A stretch of DNA of 64,000 bases from Paenibacillus sp. 453mf (GTDB lineage: Bacteria > Bacillota > Bacilli > Paenibacillales > Paenibacillaceae): NCBI RefSeq assembly GCF_900116105.1, contig NZ_FPAC01000007.1, positions 123,862-187,861 of the forward strand, in the 5' to 3' direction. Below the pieces are notes generated by a model, which saw only the letters and a list, made by a program, of their open reading frames with translations, was not told the DNA's origin and ran no database searches. This document shows positions 8,893-18,518 of this stretch, in pieces; positions within the stretch are counted from its first letter, which is position 1; each line of letters begins with the position of its first letter. The position numbers and the translations under genes are program-made.

Positions 8893-9864
8893 TTATTTTA
8901 GTGCATCTACAATCGTCTTCGTATTGTGCTTCACCATACCGATATATGTTCCTTCTTCTGTGCCTTCAGGGCCCATGGCATCCGAGAACAGCTCCCCGCC
9001 GATCGATACGGTATGTCCCTTCTCTTCTGCTCCGGCTACGATCGCTTCCATTGCCTTAGGCGAAATACTGGACTCCACAAATACCGCTTTGATCTTGTGC
9101 TCCACTAGAAAATCCCTTAGCTCGCTGACATCGCTGGCACCCGCTTCGGCCGATGTGCTGATACCCTGAAGTCCCGCTACTTCGATGTCATATGCTTCGC
9201 CATAATATCCAAATGCATCATGAGCGGTAACAAGCACTCTGGATTGCTGTGGAATGGTAGCAATCTGAGTCTTTACCTCTTCATGCAATGCTTTTAACTC
9301 TTCAATATATGCATCCGCCTGTGTGTTGTACGTATCTGTATTGTCCGGATCTTCTTCAATCAGTGCATTACGGATCGTATCTGTAACCTGAATCCATTTC
9401 TCAACATCAAACCAGATATGCGGATCTGCTTCCTCGCTGTCACCATAAGGCACCATCAACAGCTCACTTTCCGGAATATCCTTGGTTACCTGCACCACTG
9501 GCTTTGACTTGCCAATATTAATCAAGATATCTGACATTTTCCCTTCAAGATGCAGACCGTTGTACAGAATAACGTCGGCAGATTCCAGCTTCTGAATATC
9601 TCCCTGTGAAGCTTTGTACAGATGCGGGTCAACCCCTGGCCCCATCAGTCCTGTTACTTCTACGAGCTCACCGCCAACCTCGCGGGCTGCATCAGCAATC
9701 ATCCCAGTCGTTGTTGTAATCTGGAGCTTATCCTCAGCAGAGGCCGAGCTTCCATCATCCGAGGCATTTCCGCATGCGGCCAATACGAGCATCGAGCTCA
9801 CAACAGCCACGCTGATCATCATTTTGTGCAACTTACTTCCGGTTCTACTTGTACATCTTCTCAT
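8893..9864 (-). CDS. mntA: Manganese-binding lipoprotein of the ABC importer (cluster A-I)
   Basis: This 323-residue extracellular solute-binding lipoprotein captures Mn(II), or a similar ion, for the importer. A signal peptide ends in the lipobox LVLAAC. Cluster A-I landmarks include GPGVDPHLYKAS, YNGLHLEGKM, DPHIWFDVEKW and the C-terminal SSISPKAMEAI. It has no His-rich loop of the kind common in zinc-specific relatives, which agrees with manganese. First gene of the operon, with a MntR-like operator and a -10 element upstream. Confidence 0.92.
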   Translation of the reverse strand: MRRCTSRTGSKLHKMMISVAVVSSMLVLAACGNASDDGSSASAEDKLQITTTTGMIADAAREVGGELVEVTGLMGPGVDPHLYKASQGDIQKLESADVILYNGLHLEGKMSDILINIGKSKPVVQVTKDIPESELLMVPYGDSEEADPHIWFDVEKWIQVTDTIRNALIEEDPDNTDTYNTQADAYIEELKALHEEVKTQIATIPQQSRVLVTAHDAFGYYGEAYDIEVAGLQGISTSAEAGASDVSELRDFLVEHKIKAVFVESSISPKAMEAIVAGAEEKGHTVSIGGELFSDAMGPEGTEEGTYIGMVKHNTKTIVDALK

Positions 9865-9989
9865 TCTTCAATTTCCCCCTTACCCATTTTTTTGTGGTTA
9901 AACAGCGGTCAGACAATAGTTAGACAAGTAACTTAGCATTAGGCCAAGTTATTTACGTAAGTAAAATAATTTTGTACATGCACTTTTTT

Positions 9990-9995
9990 ATTATA
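9990..9995 (-). promoter_or_regulatory. -10 element of the mnt operon
   Basis: TATAAT is read on the minus strand about 125 nt upstream of the mntA ATG. No good -35 is seen at 17 nt; the operator described at 10008-10024 occupies the -35 side, so MntR bound there would cover the promoter. Confidence 0.6.
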
Positions 9996-10007
9996 CAAGC
10001 ACAATAA

Positions 10008-10024
10008 TGTTTCCTTAGTGCAAA
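10008..10024 (-). promoter_or_regulatory. MntR-like operator
   Basis: On the minus strand the sequence is TTTGCACTAAGGAAACA. It closely follows the B. subtilis MntR boxes as I recall them (TTTGCCTTAAGGAAACT at mntA). It lies just upstream of the TATAAT element. Mn-bound MntR would be expected to repress the operon here. Confidence 0.75.
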
Positions 10025-10040
10025 TTTTATTGAATTCCAC

Positions 10041-10072
10041 AAAAAAAAGCAAGAGAAAATTTTCTCCTGCTT
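10041..10072 (-). terminator. Terminator of the third PBP gene
   Basis: On the minus strand AAGCAGGAGAAAA pairs with TTTTCTCTTGCTT and is followed by eight T. Confidence 0.8.
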
Positions 10073-10126
10073 GAACATATCTACCTTATGTGATTAAATC
10101 TTGGACACGAATATGGCTAGCAAAGC

Positions 10127-12172
10127 TCAGTCCGAATTGCGATTGCTGTCTGGTCGATCTGATGCTGGAGTGCCGTCGAGTCCATAGTATTTGTCATAAG
10201 CGTCAAATATTTTACGTGCTACAGGGGCAGCACTGCTCGCTCCAAATCCTCCTTGTGGAATGACGACTGCAACCGCAAGCTTGGGATTCTCACGAGGGGC
10301 AAAAGCGATAAACACCCCGTTATCCACGTTGATTGGCGCCTGCCCATTGCCGGGATATATCATCTGCTGTGAGGTACCCGTTTTTCTCGCGTAATCGTAT
10401 GCAAAACCGTTAAAGGCAGCACCCACATTCGTATCCATACCCCGATGAATAATGCTCCAATAGCTGTTGTCAAATTGAACTTCATTCAGCACCTTGGGCT
10501 TGATACTCTTCACGACATTGCCTTGTGAATCTCGTATTTCCTTAACGAGATGAGGCTCCATGCGTTTTCCCTTATTAGCAAGCATCGCCGCATATTGTGC
10601 AAGCTGCAATGTGGTATATTTGCCCTGCTGACCGAAGGAGGCAAACGCCAGTGATGCAAGTGCCGTCTGTCCCTCCTGTCTGTATTCAATCCGCCCCCTG
10701 AATTCATTCGGCAAGTCCACGCCGGTCGCCACTCCGAGCCCAAACTCCTTCATATATTCATCCCAGATGTCAACTCCCTGACTGCCATATCTCCGGTACA
10801 GCCCTTCACCGATCAAATCGACCATAAACGCGTTCGAGGAACGACGTATGGCATCTTGTACCGTCAGTCTTCCCATGACAGCACCGCCTGAGTTCGAGAC
10901 GCTCGATCCGTCCCGGCCAAATTCAGCAGAACCGAGGTCATTATACGTTGTGGAAGGGCTGATCAGCCCTTCTTTTAGACCAATTAGAACGCTGAGCGGC
11001 TTAACAGTGGAACCGAGAAGAACGACCGATTCCGGCGTGTTTGTTTTGTCCGAAGGGAAGAAGGATCGAATGGTACCATTCTGATAAATATGGCGAATTT
11101 GGTCATATACCTCTGGAGATACACCGCCCTGTTCCCACACATTTGTATCGTAATCCGGCATACTGGCCATGGCGATTACATGACCTGTGTCCACTTCCAT
11201 CGCGACCGCATACCCGGTTGATGCATTCTTCGACTCACTCTTCCCGCTCGAACGAAGGGCCTGTATCTGATCCAAAATGGCCTGCTCCGTTGCCTTCTGT
11301 ACGTCCTTATGCAGTGTAGTGTACAGATGATGACCCTTTTGCGGGGGTATAAGCTCTGCCGGCCCGATCGGCATGTTACGAGGATCCACCGGAATGAGCC
11401 AATATCCCGATTCACCTCGAAGCTCTTCCTGATATTGAAGCTCCAAACCACCGAACCCGACATTTTCATTCTCCTGATAAAATAGCCCAGGCTGCTTAAC
11501 AGCCATCTCTGCATTTCGCTGATCCATCTGCTCGTACAGCGGCTCTATCTTAGCTCCCTTGAACTTATACAAGTAACCTACCGTCTGCACCGCGAGCGAA
11601 TCCTTATGATATCTGCGCACCGTTTCTTCAACGATGTCGATTCCCTTAAATCGTTCTTTATGCTGGAGAAAATAAGCCACTTCTTCCGCAGACAAGTTGC
11701 TCTTAATCAAACGCGGTACATATCCTCCAGCTTTGGAGTAATTCAAATCCAGCTTACCGACAATGTCCCCGGCGGTTATCTCCTCCGCATCCGCATGACC
11801 ATGCTGCTTGAATACAGCTGCAATCTCCTCAGCCAGCAGGTTCATCTCAATCCGGCTTGCTGATGGTATGCCGTCTGCATTCGCGTAATTTTTGTAGAGG
11901 GTTATATATAACGAGTGCGAAGGCTCTGAATAAGCAAGCGGCGTATGGGTTGCATCATAAATCGTACCTCGTACAGGCATCATCGGCACCGCCTTCCGAT
12001 TCTCTCCATGCTCTAGAGCAGTCAATTCAGCACCTTCGACAAACTGTAAAAAGGCCAGGCGTACGATCAGTACACAAAACAGCAGAAAGGCAGAGAAAAA
12101 GGTGAGATTAAGACGGAAATTTCTTCTATTCGCCTTAAGCAGCTTTTCTTGCTCCTGCTCGTAACGGTTCAT
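10127..12172 (-). CDS. Class B penicillin-binding protein (PBP-A of a tandem triplet)
   Basis: A membrane-anchored peptidoglycan D,D-transpeptidase of 681 residues. An uncleaved anchor spans about residues 22-46. The dimerisation-domain signature is PVRGTIYDA, and the transpeptidase triad is S388-T-V-K391, S445-S-N447 and K-T-G near residue 597, all intact. Length and layout fit the PbpA/PbpH (PBP2-like) elongation group, though the block before the serine reads VVLLGSTVKP instead of the usual PGSTFK. It is the last of three paralogues read leftward, and is separated from PBP-B by a strong terminator, so it needs its own promoter in 12173-12298. Confidence 0.9.
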   Translation of the reverse strand: MNRYEQEQEKLLKANRRNFRLNLTFFSAFLLFCVLIVRLAFLQFVEGAELTALEHGENRKAVPMMPVRGTIYDATHTPLAYSEPSHSLYITLYKNYANADGIPSASRIEMNLLAEEIAAVFKQHGHADAEEITAGDIVGKLDLNYSKAGGYVPRLIKSNLSAEEVAYFLQHKERFKGIDIVEETVRRYHKDSLAVQTVGYLYKFKGAKIEPLYEQMDQRNAEMAVKQPGLFYQENENVGFGGLELQYQEELRGESGYWLIPVDPRNMPIGPAELIPPQKGHHLYTTLHKDVQKATEQAILDQIQALRSSGKSESKNASTGYAVAMEVDTGHVIAMASMPDYDTNVWEQGGVSPEVYDQIRHIYQNGTIRSFFPSDKTNTPESVVLLGSTVKPLSVLIGLKEGLISPSTTYNDLGSAEFGRDGSSVSNSGGAVMGRLTVQDAIRRSSNAFMVDLIGEGLYRRYGSQGVDIWDEYMKEFGLGVATGVDLPNEFRGRIEYRQEGQTALASLAFASFGQQGKYTTLQLAQYAAMLANKGKRMEPHLVKEIRDSQGNVVKSIKPKVLNEVQFDNSYWSIIHRGMDTNVGAAFNGFAYDYARKTGTSQQMIYPGNGQAPINVDNGVFIAFAPRENPKLAVAVVIPQGGFGASSAAPVARKIFDAYDKYYGLDGTPASDRPDSNRNSD

Positions 12173-12298
12173 TGGATGAATCCTCCCCCATCGTCATACA
12201 AACTGTATTTTTTGCTGCTCATTACTAAGGCCATATGTGATTCGCACGGTTATATGGATTATCAACTCTAATTATACTAATTTATTCCATTCACAGGC

Positions 12299-12339
12299 AA
12301 AAAAAAGCTGCCGAGAAAAAGAAAATATCTCGGCAGCTT
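12299..12339 (-). terminator. Strong terminator after PBP-B
   Basis: AAGCTGCCGAGA pairs with TCTCGGCAGCTT (12305-12316 and 12328-12339), with a long T-run on the minus strand. Confidence 0.92.
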
Positions 12340-12348
12340 TGGTCGGGC

Positions 12349-14385
12349 TTATTGTTCTGTTGTATCGCCTTCCGTATTCTCTGGCTTTCCTTTCGGAACA
12401 CCATCGAGACCGTATACCTCATCATATGCATCAAAGATTTTACGGGCAATTGGAGCAGCACTGCTTGAGCCGTATCCACCTTCCGGTACGACGACCGCAA
12501 CAGCCAGCTTCGGATTCTCACGCGGGGCAAACGCGATAAATACCCCGTTCTCGACCCGATTACGTGTTCCATTAAAATAAATATCCTGCTCGGATGTACC
12601 TGTCTTACGAGCAAAGTCATAAGGGAATCCGGAGAAGGCCATACTTACATCCGTATTCATCCCACGATGAATCGTTTCCCAATAGGTGTTATTAAAGTCG
12701 ACTTCATTGAGCACCTTAGGCTCAATCTTCTCTACGATATTGCCTTCCGCATCACGAATTTCCTTCACCAAATGCGGTTCCATTCGCTTTCCTTTGTTAG
12801 CTAGCATCGTGGCATACTGAGCCAGCTGCATCGTCGTATATTTGCCCTGCTGACCAAATGAAGCAAACGCAAGTCTTGCTAGTGCCGTTTCCCCTTCATT
12901 GGTGTACTCAAGGAAGCCTTCGTATTCTTTGGGCAGATCCACACCTGTCTCTACTCCAAGACCAAACTCCTTCATGTAATCATCCCAGATGTTAATTCCT
13001 TCACTGCCGTACTTTTTCCATAGCTCCTCTCCAATCAAATCAACCATAAAGGCATTGGAGGAATGCTGGATTGCGGTCGCAGCCGATAAAGATCCGTATA
13101 CATGACCCTGGGAGTTCCTTACACTTGAATCATCCCGTCCAAAATAGGCGATCCCTCTATCCTGATAAACGGTTCCATTAGGGGAGAAGAAGCCTTCCTT
13201 CAATCCAATTAACACACTTAGCGGCTTCACCGTTGAACCCAACAACACCGTCGACTCGGGATGTCTTCCCGTATCATCCGGCGGGAAGGACTCTACCGTA
13301 CCATTCCGATAAATGTATTTGACCTTGTCATAATCCCAAGGCTCATTCGGATCATAGTCCGGCATACTGGCCATCGCGACTATATTCCCTGTGTCGACTT
13401 CCATGGCGACAGCAAAGCCTGTCTTGGCGTTGGGATGGAGCTTACCGGAGACTGGGTTACTGTGCAGCCAATCCAGTTGATCCATAATTGCCTGTTCGGT
13501 CGCAACCTGAACGTCCTTATTAATGGACGAGATCAGATTATGACCCTTCTGTGGAGGCTGAATCACCGTTCCCTCCTCTGGAAGGTTCAGCGGGTTAATT
13601 GGAATCTGGCTGTATCCGGCCTTCCCGCGCAGTTCATCCTGATACTGTCTTTCCAGACCATCTACACCCACATACTCAAGCTCAGAATATACGAGCCCTG
13701 GATCAGTTTGGCTGGCATTTTCCTTATCGATTGCATCATACTCTGCCAGTGTCTTGGACGTCTTAAACGTCTTAAGATAACCAATCGCTTGTACAGCTAC
13801 AGAATCCTCATCATATTTGCGAACCGTTTCCTCAATAACACTCACACCAGGAAAATCCTTCTTATGCTGCATGAAGTAGGCAATCTCTTCTTCCGATAGA
13901 TCGCTCTTGATCAGCCTCGGCGTATAGCCATGAGTTTGACGATACTCCAGATCCATAGCATTAATGATATCCTCGGTGGTCATCGGCTCCCGGTCTGTAT
14001 CCCCATATTCAGCAAATACTTCTGCCAGCTTCTCCGCCATGGCCTCTGCTTCTGGACGATTCGGATTCTCAGGACCGCCTTCCTGCTGGCTGTAGTTTTT
14101 GTACAACGTAATATACAGGGATTGAATCGGCTCGGAATACGCTAGTTTGGTTTCACCGGTTGCATCATAGATTGTTCCACGGACAGGGAGCAATGGGATG
14201 CTCTTCGTTACACTGCTGCTCTCCTGCTGAGCTAGCACGGGTCCCTCTACAAACTGCAGCACGGCCAATCTTATAATAATAATAGAGAAGATAAGAAAAG
14301 AGCTAAAAAAGAAAAAGTTCAATCGAAAACTGAAACGGCGTTTGTTCGAAAGTTCTTCCTTTTCATGATTTTGCTGCTGTGCCAT
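12349..14385 (-). CDS. Class B penicillin-binding protein (PBP-B of a tandem triplet)
   Basis: This 678-residue paralogue of both neighbours has the same architecture: cytoplasmic tail, one membrane anchor, PVRGTIYDATGETKLAYSEP dimerisation motif and a C-terminal transpeptidase domain. Catalytic residues are S384-T-V-K387, S442-S-N444 and K594-T-G, all intact. It is visibly closest to PBP-A; long blocks such as SFGQQGKYTT and LANKGKRMEPHLVKEIRD are identical. No terminator is seen between PBP-C and this gene, so these two are probably cotranscribed. Confidence 0.9.
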   Translation of the reverse strand: MAQQQNHEKEELSNKRRFSFRLNFFFFSSFLIFSIIIIRLAVLQFVEGPVLAQQESSSVTKSIPLLPVRGTIYDATGETKLAYSEPIQSLYITLYKNYSQQEGGPENPNRPEAEAMAEKLAEVFAEYGDTDREPMTTEDIINAMDLEYRQTHGYTPRLIKSDLSEEEIAYFMQHKKDFPGVSVIEETVRKYDEDSVAVQAIGYLKTFKTSKTLAEYDAIDKENASQTDPGLVYSELEYVGVDGLERQYQDELRGKAGYSQIPINPLNLPEEGTVIQPPQKGHNLISSINKDVQVATEQAIMDQLDWLHSNPVSGKLHPNAKTGFAVAMEVDTGNIVAMASMPDYDPNEPWDYDKVKYIYRNGTVESFPPDDTGRHPESTVLLGSTVKPLSVLIGLKEGFFSPNGTVYQDRGIAYFGRDDSSVRNSQGHVYGSLSAATAIQHSSNAFMVDLIGEELWKKYGSEGINIWDDYMKEFGLGVETGVDLPKEYEGFLEYTNEGETALARLAFASFGQQGKYTTMQLAQYATMLANKGKRMEPHLVKEIRDAEGNIVEKIEPKVLNEVDFNNTYWETIHRGMNTDVSMAFSGFPYDFARKTGTSEQDIYFNGTRNRVENGVFIAFAPRENPKLAVAVVVPEGGYGSSSAAPIARKIFDAYDEVYGLDGVPKGKPENTEGDTTEQ

Positions 14386-14552
14386 ACGATACCTCGCTTT
14401 GTGTTTCTTTTGCTGTATTTCATTCTACCATATCCGGACAATAAATTTCCTCTCTGCCGGTTACAGTTTCGTCATCAAACGACAAGAAACAGCATGCCTT
14501 ATATGAACCTATACAAGACACACTGTTCCATCATAAATATGAATCCGAACCT

Positions 14553-16598
14553 TTACTCTTCAGAATCTGTGGTTACCCCATTCTCTCCCTTAGGCGTACC
14601 GTCCAGACCGATGTACTGATCGTAGGCGTCATAAATCTTCCTTGCTACCGGTGCCGCACTGTTGGAGCCGTATTTCCCTTCCGGAATAACGACAGCAATC
14701 GCGAGCTTCGGATTGTCACGCGGCGCGAAGGTGATGAACACCCCATTCTCCACTTCTGCCCCACCTACACTCTGCTGGGATGTTCCTGTTTTGCGGGCAT
14801 AATCATAAGGAAAATTCTCAAAGCCCTGCACACTGCTGTTCATCCCTTGCTTGATTTCATCCCAGTAGGCATCATCCATATCGACCGTATTCAAGATTTC
14901 CGCTCCGAATTCCTTGACGACATTTCCGTCCTCATCGGTAATCTTGCTGGCGATTTGGGGCTTCAGCCTTTTCCCTTCATTCGCAAGCATAGCCGTGTAT
15001 TGTGCCAGCTGCAGCGTTGTATACTTGCCCTGCTGACCAAATGAAGCGTAAGCCAGAGCCGATTGAGTCCCCGTACTTTCCTGCTCATGGATATACTCGC
15101 GTAATCCATCCTGCTCACCAGGCAAACCACTTTCTGTGCTCACACCAAGCCCAAACTGCTTCATGTAGCTGTCCCATACTTCCACACCACCGGTGTTGTA
15201 TTTATCAAACAGCTTATTGGCTACCATCTCTACCATAAAGGCATTGGACGAATGTTCGATTGCGGATGCCGGATCGATCAAACCGTATACGTGACTGCTT
15301 GAGTTTCTGACCGTTGTTTCGTACCCCTTCTTCCCGAACTTGCCTGCTCCCGTGTCATTATATACTGTCGAGGTTGTAAACAACCCTTCATTCAGTCCAA
15401 TCAATACCGACAGCGGTTTAATGACGGAACCGAGCAGCACGGTAGAAGAAGGATGCTTATAGCTTTCTTCCTGGCTTCCGTATGATTGATATACCTCACG
15501 AATGGCTCCATTAGAGGAGAATGGTGAGATCTGATTAATTTCATCCTGAGTTTTGCTGCCCTCGGACCACACATTCGAGTCATAGTCAGGCATACTCGCC
15601 ATCGCCACAATCTGACCCGTATCCACTTCCATGGCAACGGCAAAGCCGGTTTTGGCATTCGGGGCATTGACTGCCGAATTGCTAGTAGTCCGCAGATATT
15701 CCAGCTGATCCATAATGGCCTGCTCGGTTGCCAGCTGCACATCTTTATTGATCGACAACCAGACATTGTTGCCCTTGTCGGGAGAAGTCAATGTCGATTC
15801 GCCCGAGATCCGATTCTGCGAGTCCACCGGGAAGGTCTTGAGCCCTTTTGTACCGCGAAGCTCCTCCTGGAACATCAGCTCCACTCCGTCATATCCGACC
15901 TCTTCATTATCGAGATATTGGAGCGCCGGGTCCTCCTCTTCCTTGGCTTGAATGTAAAATTCAATACCATACTCCGGATCAATAACGGAACGGAAAGGCT
16001 TCATGTACCCAACGGTCTGCACAGCAACCGTATCCTTGTCATAATGGCGAATATTCTCCTCTACCACTTCAACACCGGGGAAATCCTCTTTATGAGACAA
16101 GAAATAGGCAATTTCCTCATTGGTCAGATCTGTTTTAATCCGCCGAGGGGTATATCCATAATTTTGTCGATACGTAATATCGAGCGCATCTTCAATCTCC
16201 TGCTCAGTCATGGTTGTTTCTGGATCGCCATACTCATCCAAAACAGCTTTAAGCTCCGAAATGATGCTCTCCAGTTCAGCCTTGTTCTCTTCAAGACTGT
16301 AGTTCTTATCCAAGCTCATGTACAAGGATTGAGTGGATGAAGAATATGCAATTTTGTTCTCGCCTGTCGAATCGAAGATTGTTCCACGAATGGGCGCAAT
16401 AGATACGCTTTTGGTTGCAATACTTGCTTCTTCCTTCTGCATCGTCGGTCCCTGCACCAGTTGCAAATAAGCTAATCTTACAATCAGTACAGTAAAAATA
16501 AGAAATGTCGCAAGAAAAAAAACATTTAAGCGAAAGGCAAAGCCCTTCTCATTGTTTGTTTGCTTACCTAGATACGAAGCCATCTCCTCTTTGTTCAT
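14553..16598 (-). CDS. Class B penicillin-binding protein (PBP-C of a tandem triplet)
   Basis: The most divergent of the three paralogues, with 681 residues. It has the same N-terminal anchor and APIRGTIFDSTGENKIAYSS motif. The catalytic serine motif is S391-V-I-K394, followed by S450-S-N452 and K603-T-G. It lies 48 nt downstream of the transglutaminase-like gene, close enough for one operon with that gene and the small membrane protein upstream. It was probably the first copy transcribed; the order and divergence suggest successive tandem duplications, which is inference. Confidence 0.9.
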   Translation of the reverse strand: MNKEEMASYLGKQTNNEKGFAFRLNVFFLATFLIFTVLIVRLAYLQLVQGPTMQKEEASIATKSVSIAPIRGTIFDSTGENKIAYSSSTQSLYMSLDKNYSLEENKAELESIISELKAVLDEYGDPETTMTEQEIEDALDITYRQNYGYTPRRIKTDLTNEEIAYFLSHKEDFPGVEVVEENIRHYDKDTVAVQTVGYMKPFRSVIDPEYGIEFYIQAKEEEDPALQYLDNEEVGYDGVELMFQEELRGTKGLKTFPVDSQNRISGESTLTSPDKGNNVWLSINKDVQLATEQAIMDQLEYLRTTSNSAVNAPNAKTGFAVAMEVDTGQIVAMASMPDYDSNVWSEGSKTQDEINQISPFSSNGAIREVYQSYGSQEESYKHPSSTVLLGSVIKPLSVLIGLNEGLFTTSTVYNDTGAGKFGKKGYETTVRNSSSHVYGLIDPASAIEHSSNAFMVEMVANKLFDKYNTGGVEVWDSYMKQFGLGVSTESGLPGEQDGLREYIHEQESTGTQSALAYASFGQQGKYTTLQLAQYTAMLANEGKRLKPQIASKITDEDGNVVKEFGAEILNTVDMDDAYWDEIKQGMNSSVQGFENFPYDYARKTGTSQQSVGGAEVENGVFITFAPRDNPKLAIAVVIPEGKYGSNSAAPVARKIYDAYDQYIGLDGTPKGENGVTTDSEE

Positions 16599-16646
16599 TA
16601 TGCTACTACCCTTTCTTGCTACTCCGAAATATACCAGAGAGCCTGT

Positions 16647-17786
16647 TTAGACGGTCTGATCTTTGATATGGGTGTCATAAAAATGAGGCGGATTGAACCA
16701 ATCGCCGCTATTTGCCCATGTCGGATCAAGTGGGACCCAAGTATCCTGCTCACTCAGGTATACTTCATTCCAGGCATGAGCACCATAGCCGCCTTGACCA
16801 TTGTACCCAAGACCCGTAACCACTCTCACTTCGAGATCCTGTGAACGAGCCATCACCGCATATAACCTGGCATAGTCAATGCATACACCCATCATGGTAT
16901 CGAATGTATCCTGCGGCGTCTGCTCATTCCATATTCCGCGCTGCTCGTAATCCTCGACCTTTCCATAATCATACTCAACCCGGGTTCCTACCCATTCATA
17001 GAGCTCTCTTGCCTTCTGTTCGTCTGTAGCGGCACCTTCCACAATCTTAGCTGCAGCTCCTTCAATATCCTCAGGAATATTACGATCAATAACCTCGTAT
17101 CTCCGCTGCATCATGCCGTTAAATTCCTTCTGAGCCGCTTGGCTGATAACCGGAAGCTTGTCCTTAATAAGGTTTCCAGATATCGGTTCAATTACGGATT
17201 TGGCACCTTGCTGATACATCGGTGACGACTCTACATAATTGCTGAAAGAACTGCCAGGATACAGACTCACTACAATAAATAGCAGTGCTATAACCAATAC
17301 GCATCTAGCCGCCCCAACAACAGCACCGAAGCAAGCTCCCATTAGTCGGCTGAGAAAGCCTGGATTATTGCGGGCTTCACCGGTTGAGGTTCCTCTAAAG
17401 AATCCGCCAATCAAGCTTAGAATGAAACGAATAATGCTATAACTTATAACAAACAGCACGGCAAACCGTAACAGCGGGAAATCAGCCAGTGCCGTAAGGA
17501 CCGTGTAATATATTTGCTCCCATGTGTTCAAGTCCCGGCTCGGCATCGCTTCACTATAACCCGAGAGCCATGCCTGTACGGTAGGAGACAGCTTCAAGGA
17601 TAGCAAGAATGCACCTGCGATCCCGACGATCGTGAACACACCTTCGGTAATCAGGTTCACCAGTGTTCCTGCCGAACGCGATGCTCCTCGGACAAAGCCC
17701 TGCAACAACGATATGAGGATGATCACCATTAGTATGAGCGTAATGAGGTTCCCCTCCTTCACACTCCCTATCCAAGCTTCAATCAT
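16647..17786 (-). CDS. CvpA-like membrane domain joined to a transglutaminase-like domain
   Basis: A 379-residue two-part protein. Residues 1-200 contain four to five hydrophobic segments and the LLQGFVRGASRSAG stretch typical of CvpA-like proteins. The rest is a transglutaminase/protease core with Cys in GVCIDYARLYAVMA, His in GGYGAHAWNEVY and Asp in WVPLDPTWANSG, so the Cys-His-Asp triad appears intact. It is predicted to face the outside or the membrane surface and to act on protein or peptidoglycan-linked substrates; the true substrate is unknown. It sits directly upstream of the PBP triplet, which suggests a role in envelope assembly. Confidence 0.8.
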   Translation of the reverse strand: MIEAWIGSVKEGNLITLILMVIILISLLQGFVRGASRSAGTLVNLITEGVFTIVGIAGAFLLSLKLSPTVQAWLSGYSEAMPSRDLNTWEQIYYTVLTALADFPLLRFAVLFVISYSIIRFILSLIGGFFRGTSTGEARNNPGFLSRLMGACFGAVVGAARCVLVIALLFIVVSLYPGSSFSNYVESSPMYQQGAKSVIEPISGNLIKDKLPVISQAAQKEFNGMMQRRYEVIDRNIPEDIEGAAAKIVEGAATDEQKARELYEWVGTRVEYDYGKVEDYEQRGIWNEQTPQDTFDTMMGVCIDYARLYAVMARSQDLEVRVVTGLGYNGQGGYGAHAWNEVYLSEQDTWVPLDPTWANSGDWFNPPHFYDTHIKDQTV

Positions 17787-17820
17787 AATTCACCTGCTTT
17801 CTTGCATCACTACAACGTGC

Positions 17821-18255
17821 CTATTTATTCTGAGCTGTTTCCATAAACAATTTAACCGTATCGTTTACACTCCACTCTCCGAGTGATATGCCGCGGACAG
17901 ACACTTTAACCTTATCTTCACCCTGCTTGCCATTCACTTCAACATTTGGACTCGTGATGGTAAAGGTACCATCCGGATTCACTACATACTCCGCTTTCTC
18001 CGCTTCCTTTTGCATGAGCTCAGCGGCCTCTGTTCCCAATGTATCCATCGTGCTTGTACCGACATCACTGACAACGGTCTTAATCTGTTCAAATGAAACA
18101 CCACTATAGATGATGAGCGCCGCAACAATAACGACGACAATTACCCATTTGAGCACGGTTCTCAGCACATTAATTACGACGAATAACAGAATAAGCGCGA
18201 TTACGATAACAAGCCAATTTTGCGAAATAAACTCTTTCCAAACTTCTATATCCAT
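17821..18255 (-). CDS. Small membrane protein of unknown function
   Basis: The protein has 144 residues from the ATG at 18255, preceded by AAGGTGG with an 8-nt spacer; the frame extends 19 codons further upstream without a comparable site. Two adjacent hydrophobic stretches (about residues 10-50) precede a polar domain of about 90 residues that is probably extracytoplasmic. I do not recognise the family. It is 34 nt from the transglutaminase-like gene and is probably the first gene of that operon. Confidence 0.75.
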   Translation of the reverse strand: MDIEVWKEFISQNWLVIVIALILLFVVINVLRTVLKWVIVVVIVAALIIYSGVSFEQIKTVVSDVGTSTMDTLGTEAAELMQKEAEKAEYVVNPDGTFTITSPNVEVNGKQGEDKVKVSVRGISLGEWSVNDTVKLFMETAQNK

Positions 18256-18379
18256 CCATTTGACCACCTTTTCAAAACTTTTAGTTCTAAACCACTTTAT
18301 CGGTCCATTCAAGATTGTGTCATCATCGAGGTTAATCTTTAACGGTTACTCGCCTTGCTCTTGGTTCAATCTCCCGAAT

Positions 18380-18409
18380 ATTATACATGATTACCGATGT
18401 CCCTGTCAT
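18380..18409 (-). promoter_or_regulatory. Sigma-A promoter of the membrane protein/transglutaminase/PBP operon
   Basis: On the minus strand ATGACA (18404-18409), an 18-nt spacer and TATAAT (18380-18385), the latter directly preceded by TG. The leader to the ATG at 18255 would be about 118 nt. Confidence 0.6.
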
Positions 18410-18518
18410 ATAAGCACCATCCTGTGGAAAAAAACGGTATAAGACACGTTTGTCCAGCGTACAAGTATATCATGTGTGCTTATGCTTGTTCGACTCGAAA
18501 AAAGGAGGTGCAGTTCGC

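Noticed and set aside
13261..13899. 212-codon open frame on the plus strand
   Set aside because: It lies wholly antisense to PBP-B, has no ribosome-binding site and no recognisable domain, and the sense frame has intact catalytic motifs.
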